Source of the DNA: JADFNO01 sp965369945
Lineage (GTDB): Bacteria > Planctomycetota > Phycisphaerae > Phycisphaerales > SM1A02
NCBI GenBank assembly: GCA_965369945.1
Contig: CBDUST010000017.1
Span: forward strand, 1 to 28,542
DNA: 28,542 nt
Reading direction: 5' to 3'
This document shows positions 1 through 7,685 of this stretch, in pieces. The position numbers and the translations under genes are program-made. The notes below the pieces were generated by a model, which saw nothing but the letters and a program-made list of their open reading frames with translations, searched no databases and was not told the DNA's origin. Within the stretch, counting starts at the first letter, position 1. Every line of letters starts with the position of its first letter.

Positions 1-236
1 TGACCGTTAAACGGCGAACGGGGTGCCACACATCATCGCGCAGCGTGATGTGTGCAGAACTCCATTCATCCCCATACCGCACACAGCACCCTTCGGGATG
101 CTGTGTGGCGCCCGACCGGCTGTTAAACGGCGCACGGGGTGCTACACATCATCGCGCCTCTGGGAAGCGTGATGTGTGCATAGCTCGTTGATCCCAATAC
201 GGCACACAGCACCCTTCGGGATGCTGTGTGGCCCCC
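1..236. repeat. Tandem 116-bp repeat with two hairpins per unit
   Basis: Two units lie head to tail with a period of 116 bases; the shared start GTTAAACGGCG occurs at 6 and again at 122. Each unit has hairpin A (27-54 and 144-177; arms ACACATCA and TGATGTGT) and hairpin B (80-107 and 203-230; arms CACACAGCA and TGCTGTGTG closed by CCC-TTC-GGG). Hairpin B is identical in both units, while the loop of hairpin A has diverged, with about six extra bases in the second unit. The array ends just before the saccharopine dehydrogenase-like stop codon and may continue beyond the left edge. There is no T-run after the stems, so it is not a standard terminator, although it could cap the 3' end of the minus-strand transcript. 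Confidence 0.85.
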
Positions 237-247
237 GGCTCCGATGC

Positions 248-1393
248 TCAGAGCTTCTCGATCATCTCCTCAAACTTCACGCCGCGGCGTGCTAAATCAT
301 CAAGAACGCTCGTCACCAAATCCGGTCGGTTCCCGAGTAACTCCGGGGGGATCACGCCTGTTTGATTGATCTGCCCGTGGGCGATCATTCGGCCCACGAT
401 GGCGCATGGGAAAGCGGTGGTGCGCGACATGCTCGTCGTGCTCGTCGCCCGATCGTAGTAATCCAAGAGATCCCAAATATGTCGGCAGGCGAGGCCATCC
501 TTGGAACCCTCAACAATGATGCGCATCACCGTCAGATCCTCTTCCCCTTCAGCGTACGACCATTCAGGAATTACCAACTGGCTGGTAAGATCCCGTGGAC
601 GAATCTCGCAGTGCCCCACCGTGATCGGCTCCTTACTAAAGAAACCGGCATCGCGAAACGCACGCATGATCTGAACATGCCCGAAGTATCGAAGCGTCTT
701 CTCCTTCATCGACGGCACACTCATTGTGTCGGCAAGACTGCGAAGGCCATCGGTGTTGAATGCTTCAAGCGTCCCCACCCCCGGAAGGTCGATCGATTCC
801 ACTTCGCTGAGCGCCTCACGAATAACGATCTTGCCGTTTTCAACAAGCCGAGCGGGACGGGTGTATTCCTCGATCACATCGTGCGGCGAGAAGGCAGCTT
901 TGTAGAAGAATGGCGGCTGCGGATTACGAGGGATGCCACCAACGTAGATTTCGATGTTGTCGCATCGATCGAGTAGCGATGCGCCGTAGCCGGCTAGGAG
1001 GTTGCTCATTCCGGGGGCGACGCCGCAGTCTACAACCGCGGTAACCCCCCGCTGCTTGGCCAACTCGTCAAGCTCAAGCGCATCCTCAGGCATGAAGCAG
1101 ATATCACAGAAGTTCTTGCCCGCTTCGATCACAGCGCGAAGTGTTTGGAAACCGATCGGGCTGGCCAATGCACCGAGTACGATGTCAAAGTCAGCAACAG
1201 TTTTCGCAACGATCGCTGGATCAGATAGATCAGCATGGACTGTTTCAACGCGACCTGCTGCACGTGATTGAGCGGCGCTGAGCGCCTCGCCGCGAACATC
1301 AGCAATGCTCACGTCAAAATCGTCATCTTCCGCCAGATCAGCGGCGATGACCGATCCGACCATTCCCGCACCGAGCACGATCGCTCGCGGCAT
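248..1393 (-). CDS. Saccharopine dehydrogenase-like NAD(P)-dependent oxidoreductase
   Basis: A 381-residue cytosolic enzyme of the saccharopine dehydrogenase family. An N-terminal Rossmann domain begins with AIVLGAGMVGSVIA (residues 4-17), the dinucleotide-binding loop, followed by an acidic strand end (DVSIADVRG). The C-terminal half carries the family's typical stretch MKEKTLRYFGH and matches the saccharopine dehydrogenase C-terminal domain. Length fits single-domain bacterial members, which include saccharopine reductases, lysine dehydrogenases and carboxynorspermidine synthase; the substrate cannot be read from sequence. The ATG is preceded by GAAGGGAC, a reasonable ribosome binding site. 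It lies 30 bases downstream of tryptophan dioxygenase on the same strand, so the two are probably co-transcribed, which suggests amino-acid catabolism. The family is secure; the exact reaction is not. Confidence 0.88.
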   Translation of the reverse strand: MPRAIVLGAGMVGSVIAADLAEDDDFDVSIADVRGEALSAAQSRAAGRVETVHADLSDPAIVAKTVADFDIVLGALASPIGFQTLRAVIEAGKNFCDICFMPEDALELDELAKQRGVTAVVDCGVAPGMSNLLAGYGASLLDRCDNIEIYVGGIPRNPQPPFFYKAAFSPHDVIEEYTRPARLVENGKIVIREALSEVESIDLPGVGTLEAFNTDGLRSLADTMSVPSMKEKTLRYFGHVQIMRAFRDAGFFSKEPITVGHCEIRPRDLTSQLVIPEWSYAEGEEDLTVMRIIVEGSKDGLACRHIWDLLDYYDRATSTTSMSRTTAFPCAIVGRMIAHGQINQTGVIPPELLGNRPDLVTSVLDDLARRGVKFEEMIEKL

Positions 1394-1423
1394 GTATCGT
1401 CCCTTCGTAAGAGCACCCCAACC

Positions 1424-2200
1424 CTACAACGATGAACGTATCGCCCACAAATCAGGGAATAGCGGCCGAAACAGCGTGCTTCGCAGGTACTCGACTCCCG
1501 TTGAGCCGCCGGTCCCTTGTTTTGTGCCGATCGTTCGTTCGACCATTTTGACGTGACGATACCGCCACTCTTGCAATCCTTCATCGAAATCCACGAGCAG
1601 CTCGCACACCTGGCGAATCGTTGCGTTCGATCGGTAGATTTCGATGAGCATCGGCTGAAGGTTGGGCCACTCCCGAGGCGGCTCGGTCACGTCTCGCTCA
1701 AGCGCTTCGGCCGGGACGTCATAGCCGTTCGCCGCAACAAATCGCAGGAACGCATCGTAAATCGTCGGCTCGTTGAATCGGCGCTCTAGGCGCTGTTTCA
1801 CGTCATCGTCAGACGCATGAAGATGCATCTGTTGAGGCTGCTTGTTGCCACACACAAACTCAAACTCACGGAACTGCGCCGATTGAAAACCGCTTCCCGC
1901 TTCAAGGCGATCGCGGAACGAGACGAACGAGACCGGCGTCATCGTCTCCAGCACGTCAATCTGCGCAACCAGCGTCTTGAGAATGGTCAAGATCCGCTTG
2001 AGCGTTGCGGTCGCTTGTGTATGTTCGTTTGATTCAAGTCCATGCTTGAGCAGATCCAGTTCGTGGATCATCACCTTGAACCACAGCTCGTAGACCTGAT
2101 GAATCACGATGAAGAGCATCTCATCGTGCTCGGGTCCATCTGAGAGCGGCTGCTGAAGCTTCAGCAATTCGTCGATCTTTAGATATGTGGCATAGGTCAT
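1424..2200 (-). CDS. kynA: Tryptophan 2,3-dioxygenase
   Basis: Haem enzyme opening the indole ring of L-tryptophan to N-formylkynurenine, the first step of the kynurenine pathway. The family hallmark RHVKMVERTIGTKQGTGGS is near the C-terminus; its histidine (about residue 216) is the expected proximal haem ligand. The substrate-site block FRDRLEAGSGFQS and the early helix FIVIHQVYELWFKV are also present. The ATG at 2200 gives 258 residues beginning MTYATYLKIDELL, in line with bacterial enzymes. A longer in-frame GTG at 2239 adds 13 residues with no family resemblance and has no ribosome binding site, so I reject it; the signal before 2200 (GGAG about 14 bases away) is itself weak. No kynureninase or formamidase gene is in the window. 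Identification is secure. Confidence 0.96.
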   Translation of the reverse strand: MTYATYLKIDELLKLQQPLSDGPEHDEMLFIVIHQVYELWFKVMIHELDLLKHGLESNEHTQATATLKRILTILKTLVAQIDVLETMTPVSFVSFRDRLEAGSGFQSAQFREFEFVCGNKQPQQMHLHASDDDVKQRLERRFNEPTIYDAFLRFVAANGYDVPAEALERDVTEPPREWPNLQPMLIEIYRSNATIRQVCELLVDFDEGLQEWRYRHVKMVERTIGTKQGTGGSTGVEYLRSTLFRPLFPDLWAIRSSL

Positions 2201-2278
2201 CGACAACGTAGCATCTCCGCCGAAACAATAGCGCGACACTATCGTCGGCAGAGTCGATGGTCAAGCAACGCTCACGCG

Positions 2279-3514
2279 CTAGTCGTAGTCCGGCCACATG
2301 ACTTGGCGGCAGTTGGCGAGCGCTGCAGCGGCAAGCGTCGTCGCGATGAGTGGATCGTCCTCTTTAACGAATGAATGTTGATTGACCCAACTGCCGTCGG
2401 TGCGCTGACGGCTCAAAAGTTCTGCGGCCAAATCTTCCGCCCAATTCACAGTCTTGCCATTTCCTTGGAAGGATGTGATTGTGAGTTGGCGGAACGCATG
2501 GGAGACCGACCAACAGTAATAGAAATAGGCGGCCTCCCGATCCTGCTCGCGCATCGGCTCGAACTCACCGGGAACTGTGGCAACCAAAAAGTGTCGCTCC
2601 AGCCATTGTCGTGCAGCGACGACGCGCGGATGGTCGGGCGAAAGTCCACATCGCAAGAGCGCGCGCAGGCCGTCTGCCGTCGGACTTCCGTAGGAGTGGT
2701 AGCGCATCCGGTCATGGCTGTCAGTACCGGCCATGCCCGCCTTATTCTGTATGTCGTTCGTGGGCGTGAAAAAGAACCCACCGTCGTCGAACATCGGACA
2801 TGCTTCTTCATCGGTCTGAGCGAAGTTCTGGCAACGCTTGACGAATACGAGCGCATTTTCAATCGCTGGGTCATCCACCCATACGCCGGCCAAACGCAGC
2901 GCGCCAACTGCAAAGAGTGTTGAAGAGAGGTCCGCATCAAACGGCGGCCGCGCGGATGGATCGTCCGGTTTGTGTGGAGGAGAGATGGAGTATCCCCAGC
3001 CACCGTAGGCTTGATCGCTCGGCTCCCAACCGAGCCGCTCTGTGAGCTGTTGCTCGCGCAAGAAGGTTAACCAGGCGTCGCGTGCATCGAGGAAGTCACC
3101 GCTTGGCATCCGACTCAAGGCGATCACCGCAAGTGCGGCTGAGTAGACCGGAAAGTCCGGCGCCCGACCGTCGCGCATGATCGAACCATCCTCGTTTACC
3201 CAACTGCGTAGATATTCAGCTGCAAGCAAAGCTGACTCGGCTGTGTGAGTTCCGGGCGGGCCGAACATCAGCGACTTCATCACTGCGGGCGTGAGTGTGA
3301 TCCCATCTGTCAACGTGCCATAGGTTTCGGAGCGCCATGCTCCATCGGCGGACTGTTTGGAGAGCAGATAACCGACAGCCGCGGCGTTGGCTGTATCGAT
3401 CTGCTTACGAAGATCGAGCGGATCGCATTGAGATTGCTGTTTATCACATCCAGCACTGCTTGAGAACATCCCTGCACTAAGAACGATACTCGTGATAAAT
3501 CGAGCGATCCTCAT
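2279..3514 (-). CDS. Secreted lipoprotein with prenyltransferase/squalene-oxidase-type repeats
   Basis: A 411-residue predicted lipoprotein. The signal peptide ends in the lipobox SSAG-Cys23. The mature part has alpha/alpha-toroid repeats of the terpenoid cyclase/prenyltransferase superfamily, each a helix ending in a G-W or D-G-S turn: LLSKQSADGAWRSE, LRSWVNEDGSI, AYGGWGYS, FDDGGFFF and RQRTDGSWVN. I see no DxDD or QW signature of a functional cyclase, so catalysis is unlikely. Such secreted repeat proteins are common in planctomycetes and their role is unknown. The ATG is preceded by GAGAAG at about nine bases. It lies downstream of another protein of the same fold on the same strand, separated by a terminator-like hairpin. 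The fold call is firm; no function can be given. Confidence 0.82.
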   Translation of the reverse strand: MRIARFITSIVLSAGMFSSSAGCDKQQSQCDPLDLRKQIDTANAAAVGYLLSKQSADGAWRSETYGTLTDGITLTPAVMKSLMFGPPGTHTAESALLAAEYLRSWVNEDGSIMRDGRAPDFPVYSAALAVIALSRMPSGDFLDARDAWLTFLREQQLTERLGWEPSDQAYGGWGYSISPPHKPDDPSARPPFDADLSSTLFAVGALRLAGVWVDDPAIENALVFVKRCQNFAQTDEEACPMFDDGGFFFTPTNDIQNKAGMAGTDSHDRMRYHSYGSPTADGLRALLRCGLSPDHPRVVAARQWLERHFLVATVPGEFEPMREQDREAAYFYYCWSVSHAFRQLTITSFQGNGKTVNWAEDLAAELLSRQRTDGSWVNQHSFVKEDDPLIATTLAAAALANCRQVMWPDYD

Positions 3515-3553
3515 TGCGTTGTCTTCTCATCGTCAAAGAGCATGTTCTCGGAA

Positions 3554-3588
3554 CCAAAGAAAGATCCCCTTTCGCGGGAAAGAGGATC
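3554..3588 (-). terminator. Rho-independent terminator after the 3628-4911 gene
   Basis: Read on the minus strand, GATCCTCTTTC pairs with GAAAGGGGATC (one G-U pair) around a four-base loop and is followed by TTTCTTTGG. The 11-bp stem with a T-rich tail lies 40 bases past the stop of the upstream secreted protein, so that gene and the lipoprotein after it may be separate transcripts. Confidence 0.65.
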
Positions 3589-3627
3589 GGTCGTAACTTG
3601 AAAATTCATCGGGATGGGACGGCCCAA

Positions 3628-4911
3628 TCACTCAGCCTTGGTCAACGCCTCAGCCGGGACGGGAGTACGGTCGACCATGAGCGTTAGGAGAGCTGTCGAA
3701 GTGCAGAAGGTCTTGCCGGTGATGCAGTGATGGCCGGACCAACTTCCGTCGGCGTTTTGTATGCGGTTGAGATTCTGGGTGATCCCGCCGTCCCATTTGG
3801 CCCAATCGTCGCCGCCCTTGACGACGAGACTTTCTCCAATGTTCATGTAGCTGAGGAATTCCTCACCGCCGTTGGAGCCGAAGCCCGCCATGAACTGTTT
3901 GTCCTCCAGCCGACCGACGATCGAGTTCTGAACATTTTGCCGTGCGACTTCAGCGTCGGCGAAACGATCGAGCTCGCGCTTCGCTTCGTCGCGCTTCTTC
4001 TCATCGGTGGAGTTCTTTGCGATTTTTTCCAGTTCATCAACGCGCTGACCATTGCGGTTGGCCGAATCCTGAAGCGTCGAGAGATTGGCAGCGCCAGCGT
4101 AAAGGGCCACGCCAGCCGAACCTGGCGCGTCAAATCCTGCGCCTGACCCATCGACCTGCTTGCGCGCTTGCTCTTCGGTCTTGGCCAGAATCCTGTCGTC
4201 GACCTCAAAGCCGGCCTGCGCTGCTCGGCTCAAACCTTTGGCAGCCATGGACTGCGCGAGCACCGGCGCCCAACCCTGATTGTCCCACGTGCCATCGTCC
4301 TTTTGGTTGATCTCGATTTTGTTGAGGACTTTATCCAGCGCCGCGAAGAGACGCTTCTCGCTTGCTTCGTTGGGCATGTGGCCTTTGACTTCGGCGAGAA
4401 CGATCGAAGCCATGAAGGTATCGATATGGGGTCCGAGTTTTCCTTGAACTCTGGTTCCGTTGATGCTCGTGATCGATAGCGACTTCTCATCCGCCGCTTC
4501 AATCTCAGAGAAAATGAAATCGAGTGCGCGATTGATTGGCTGAGCATACGAGCCTTGGCTAGGCGTGCTGCCGGAGCGGATCAATGCAAGCGTCGCGGTG
4601 CAGGTGTCGGCGACGTTGGACTTGGCCTTGACATTCGCCATGCCTCGGCCCATATGCTGTGACTCCTCACCTTGGCCCCAACCGCCGTTGTTGTGTTGAT
4701 GCTCAACCAGCCAGTCCAAGCCTTTGCGAACGTTCGGCGAAAGTGGCTTGGGCTTGACTGCTGTGACCCAGCATTCCGTCATCTTCGGCTGCTTGGTCTG
4801 CGGGGGCACTGGCGGAAGTTCGACGACTTCCTGAGAGGTCATCGCGTGAGTTAGCCCGCCGATTAGAGCGAGCGTCAACATTGAAAGAACAAGCGGTGCG
4901 TTGCGTTTCAT
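3628..4911 (-). CDS. Exported protein with prenyltransferase/squalene-oxidase-type repeats
   Basis: A 427-residue predicted exported protein. Two in-frame ATGs lie close together (4920 and 4911). AAGGAG abuts the first and is nine bases from the second, so 4911 is the start, giving a normal signal peptide (MKRNAPLVLSMLTLALIGGLTHA). Longer versions up to 5079 have no leader character. Toroid-type repeats appear at LDWLVEHQHNNGGWGQG, the KDDGTWDNQGW block and IQNADGSWSG. Between them is a charged, probably coiled-coil segment (VDELEKIAKNSTDEKKRDEAKRE region) not typical of the fold. No cyclase motif is visible. It is probably a paralogue of the neighbouring lipoprotein, and its role is unknown. 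It is divergently oriented from the ebo cluster. Confidence 0.82.
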   Translation of the reverse strand: MKRNAPLVLSMLTLALIGGLTHAMTSQEVVELPPVPPQTKQPKMTECWVTAVKPKPLSPNVRKGLDWLVEHQHNNGGWGQGEESQHMGRGMANVKAKSNVADTCTATLALIRSGSTPSQGSYAQPINRALDFIFSEIEAADEKSLSITSINGTRVQGKLGPHIDTFMASIVLAEVKGHMPNEASEKRLFAALDKVLNKIEINQKDDGTWDNQGWAPVLAQSMAAKGLSRAAQAGFEVDDRILAKTEEQARKQVDGSGAGFDAPGSAGVALYAGAANLSTLQDSANRNGQRVDELEKIAKNSTDEKKRDEAKRELDRFADAEVARQNVQNSIVGRLEDKQFMAGFGSNGGEEFLSYMNIGESLVVKGGDDWAKWDGGITQNLNRIQNADGSWSGHHCITGKTFCTSTALLTLMVDRTPVPAEALTKAE

Positions 4912-5300
4912 CGTGGTCATCTCCTTGGCTTGAATCGTTGCGTTCCTGTTGGTACATGGCACGTCGGTCGCGGCCGTCCACCATCCGATGCCTCGTTTGG
5001 GCAGGGATTCTCGATGGATGGTCGTTGCACCCAATAAGACGATCCAAACCGCCTGTCGATCGTCACAAGCGTGTAACACCGGTGGCTACTGGGTCTGCGA
5101 GGAGGTCTACCACTCTCTCGACGCCGATGCGTCCGATAGTTCGTGTCCGTCGGGGCGTTGGAATGAGGCATCCAAGGTCAGCCTTGGTCCGTAAATATCT
5201 CGAAAGCGACGATTTGGACGCATATCCTTGGGGTCGATCGACATTAGCTCAGTGGATGACGATATGGGGGCCTGTGGTTCTTGAGCGAGGAGTGAAGAAG
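4912..5300. other. Divergent intergenic region between a secreted protein and the ebo cluster
   Basis: This 389-base stretch separates two divergent genes and must hold both promoters. I find no convincing -35/-10 pair. The only structure is a small perfect hairpin, CCAAGG-TCAG-CCTTGG, at 5172-5187. An open frame runs through it in the eboD frame, but its translation is arginine- and serine-rich with no family resemblance, so I treat it as non-coding. Confidence 0.6.
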
Positions 5301-6500
5301 GTGCAGCGGCGATTCAAACCCATCGGTGGCAACGGTAAGAAGCACCCGGCGGTGCCGATCGACGCTGCGTTCTCGATGGACTACATCCACCGGCTGCGCT
5401 TTACCAACGATGTACTCAATCCAGCCAATCCCGTCTTGCGGGAGGTGATGTCGAAAACCGATGACTCGCCCGGTCGCATCATCGTTGTGGTCGATCACGG
5501 TGTCGCTGAAGCGTGGCCCCATCTGACGGGCCGGATTGAGAACTACATCAGCGATGCGCTTGATTGGATGACCCTGGCTGCGCCCGTTCAAATCGTGCCC
5601 GGCGGCGAGGCGGCAAAGAACGATTGGTCCGTATACGAAAGCGCCGTGCAGGCGATACACGAAGCGGCGATCTGTAGACACTCGTATGTCTTAGTGATCG
5701 GCGGCGGCGCGGTATTGGACGCGGTGGGATTTGCCGCGGCAACCGCCCATCGCGCTGTGCGACTGGTTCGCTTACCCTCGACGACGTTGGGGCAAGCGGA
5801 TGCAGGCATCGGCGTCAAGAACGGAATCAATGCGTTCGGCAAGAAGAATTTCCTCGGCTGCTTCGCCGTACCGTGGGCCGTGATCAACGACGAGATGTTT
5901 CTCACAACGCTGACCGATCGAGACTGGCGCTGCGGATTGAGTGAGGCGGTGAAGGTCGCTCTACTAAAGGATGCGAGCTTCTTCGATCTTATTGAATCAA
6001 GTGCAGCGCGATTGAAGGACCGGGATCAGGCTGCGTTGCGCCCGATCGTACGGCGATCCGCTGAACTGCACCTGCAGCATATCGTGGCCTGCGGAGATCC
6101 ATTTGAGATGCACGGCGCTCGGCCGCTGGACTTTGGGCACTGGTCAGCCCACAAGCTGGAGCAAATGAGCAATTTCGACGTCAAGCATGGCGAAGCCGTC
6201 GCGATTGGTCTCGCCATCGACGTGTTGTATTCAGGATCGATGGGTAGACTTCCCAGCTCCGACGCTGAGCGAATCGTGCGGCTGCTCGAAGCGTTGGGAT
6301 TCATCCTCTACCACCCGGCCCTGACTGATCCGGCGCTCTTTGAAGGTCTCGAAGAGTTCCGCGAGCACCTCGGCGGTCAGCTGACAATCACCCTGTTGGG
6401 CGGAATCGGCCGACCGTTTGATGTCCACGACATCGACGTGGCCCGGATGAGAGATGCCATCACCCATCTAGCGACAATCGCCTCACAGCCGCTCTCCTAA
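5301..6500 (+). CDS. eboD: EboD: 3-dehydroquinate synthase-like protein
   Basis: A 399-residue member of the sugar phosphate cyclase/dehydroquinate synthase superfamily. The GTG at 5301 is chosen because AGGAG ends eight bases before it and homology begins there; the upstream extension to 4881 is junk. NAD-binding and active-site blocks are GGEAAK (101-106), GGGAVLD (134-140) and LPSTTLGQADAGIGVKNGIN (158-177). The predicted zinc ligands are all present: Glu215 in GLSEAVK, His280 in DFGHWSAHKLE and His296 in KHGEAV. The 16-residue spacing of the histidines matches dehydroquinate synthase. Its position at the head of an ebo cluster argues for EboD rather than the shikimate-pathway AroB. The real substrate of EboD is not established. 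The stop is 46 bases before the next gene. Confidence 0.9.
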   Translation: MQRRFKPIGGNGKKHPAVPIDAAFSMDYIHRLRFTNDVLNPANPVLREVMSKTDDSPGRIIVVVDHGVAEAWPHLTGRIENYISDALDWMTLAAPVQIVPGGEAAKNDWSVYESAVQAIHEAAICRHSYVLVIGGGAVLDAVGFAAATAHRAVRLVRLPSTTLGQADAGIGVKNGINAFGKKNFLGCFAVPWAVINDEMFLTTLTDRDWRCGLSEAVKVALLKDASFFDLIESSAARLKDRDQAALRPIVRRSAELHLQHIVACGDPFEMHGARPLDFGHWSAHKLEQMSNFDVKHGEAVAIGLAIDVLYSGSMGRLPSSDAERIVRLLEALGFILYHPALTDPALFEGLEEFREHLGGQLTITLLGGIGRPFDVHDIDVARMRDAITHLATIASQPLS

Positions 6501-6546
6501 GCTACCATAGAACATTCGCACACCACCTCCTGAACGGGAACATCGC

Positions 6547-6879
6547 ATGAGTCCGACTCATTCCAACTGCCCCGCTTCGCGCTCGGCCATCGTCGATCTT
6601 TACTTTATGGAGCACCGCGCCAAGCTGATCGACATCGCGGCTTTCCTTGATCGATTGGATCGTGCTGATGACGTCAGCAACGCAGAACCTGACTTTCGCA
6701 TCGAGGCGTTCCGTCAGGCAATTGCGGTTCTTAGTGACAGTCAATCGCAACGCGCCAAACGAATCTTGGTTTTGTTGAGCGACCATTCCACAGATCCGAT
6801 TCCGTCAGCTGCGGGGATGAAAGGCGCGTTCGGAGCAAATCCCGTTTCGACATCAGCGAATCGCGAGTCCGGCGAATGA
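6547..6879 (+). CDS. Small conserved protein inside the ebo cluster
   Basis: A 110-residue soluble protein with no signal peptide or membrane segment. It has an amphipathic helical half (VDLYFMEHRAKLIDIAAFLDRLDRAD), a second helix (FRIEAFRQAIAVLSD, QRAKRILVLLSD) and a proline/glycine-rich tail with IPSAAGMKGAFGA. I recall similar short proteins beside EboB-type TatD hydrolases in planctomycetes, but they carry no name that I know. It sits where other clusters may have eboA, yet is far shorter than EboA (about 250 residues) and I cannot show that they are related. Its stop overlaps the eboB start by four bases (ATGA), so it is surely translated and coupled to the cluster. The upstream ribosome binding site (GGGAAC) is weak. 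Function unknown. Confidence 0.8.
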   Translation: MSPTHSNCPASRSAIVDLYFMEHRAKLIDIAAFLDRLDRADDVSNAEPDFRIEAFRQAIAVLSDSQSQRAKRILVLLSDHSTDPIPSAAGMKGAFGANPVSTSANRESGE

Positions 6880-7685
6880 CGTATATCGATCCGCATATCC
6901 ATATGGTCTCGCGGACCACTGATGATTACCAACGCATGGCCCAGGCCGGTTGCATCGCCATCACCGAGCCTGCGTTCTGGGCAGGGTTTGATCGAAGTAG
7001 CGCTCAGGGGTTTTATGACTATTTTCGTCAACTCACCGAGTTCGAACCGAGCCGAGCTGCCCAATACGGCATCAAGCATTTCACCTGGCTTTGTATCAAC
7101 CCCAAGGAAGCTGAAGATGCTGGGTTTGCACGCGAGGTCATGTCCATTATCCCGGAGTTTCTTGACCAACCAACCGTATTGGGGATCGGCGAAATTGGCC
7201 TCAATAAGAACAGTCGCAACGAACTGGTTATTTTCGAGGAACACCTCGCTCTCGCCGCAGATCAGAATCAACTCGTGCTCGTTCATACGCCGCACCTTGA
7301 AGACAAGCTCAAGGGCACCAAGCTCATCATGGATGCGGTCAAGAACAACGGCCGAATCGATCCCGGGCGCGTCTTGATCGATCACGTCGAAGAACACACG
7401 GTCCAGATCGTTTTGGATCGGGGTTTTTGGGCGGGCATGACGCTGTACCCGGAAACCAAGTGTACACCCCAACGTGCAGCGGACATCGTGGAGATGTATG
7501 GAACCGAGCGACTGTGGATGAACTCTGCCGGCGATTGGGGCCCGAGCGATCCGCTGGCCGTCCCCAAAGCGCAGATCGAAATGCGTCGTCGTGGGCACGC
7601 TGAGACGACCATCTCGCAAATCTCCTTTGATAATCCAAAGGAATTCCTCGGCCAGTGTCCGAAGTTCAGTATCGATGGACACTGA
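6876..7685 (+). CDS. eboB: EboB: TatD-type metal-dependent hydrolase
   Basis: A 269-residue amidohydrolase-fold protein of the TatD type. The full metal-binding set is visible: the HxH motif in IDPHIHM (His7, His9), Glu106 in GIGEIGLN, His137 in LVLVHTPH, His170 in VLIDHVEEH and Asp220 in WMNSAGDWG. An active metallohydrolase is therefore expected; the substrate is unknown. TatD proteins outside ebo clusters are nucleases, but this branch is quite diverged (the last motif reads NSAGD, not the usual ETDAP-like form). The start overlaps the preceding stop by four bases, and the 3' end overlaps the next gene by 11 bases. Identification rests on the fold plus the complete neighbourhood. Confidence 0.9.
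   Translation: MTYIDPHIHMVSRTTDDYQRMAQAGCIAITEPAFWAGFDRSSAQGFYDYFRQLTEFEPSRAAQYGIKHFTWLCINPKEAEDAGFAREVMSIIPEFLDQPTVLGIGEIGLNKNSRNELVIFEEHLALAADQNQLVLVHTPHLEDKLKGTKLIMDAVKNNGRIDPGRVLIDHVEEHTVQIVLDRGFWAGMTLYPETKCTPQRAADIVEMYGTERLWMNSAGDWGPSDPLAVPKAQIEMRRRGHAETTISQISFDNPKEFLGQCPKFSIDGH

Noticed and set aside
1..236. CRISPR array
   Set aside because: Only two long units with internal hairpins and no short repeats with unique spacers; no cas gene.
362..1271. Plus-strand open frames opposite the saccharopine dehydrogenase-like gene
   Set aside because: Antisense shadows of a clear gene, rich in His, Arg and Ser, with no family resemblance.
4881..5300. A 140-codon N-terminal extension of eboD
   Set aside because: Its composition is unlike protein, it overlaps the divergent gene's start, and GTG 5301 has a proper ribosome binding site and begins the homology.
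5301..6500. Shikimate-pathway 3-dehydroquinate synthase (aroB)
   Set aside because: The catalytic residues would fit, but the overlapping ebo genes downstream and the longer N-terminus favour EboD.
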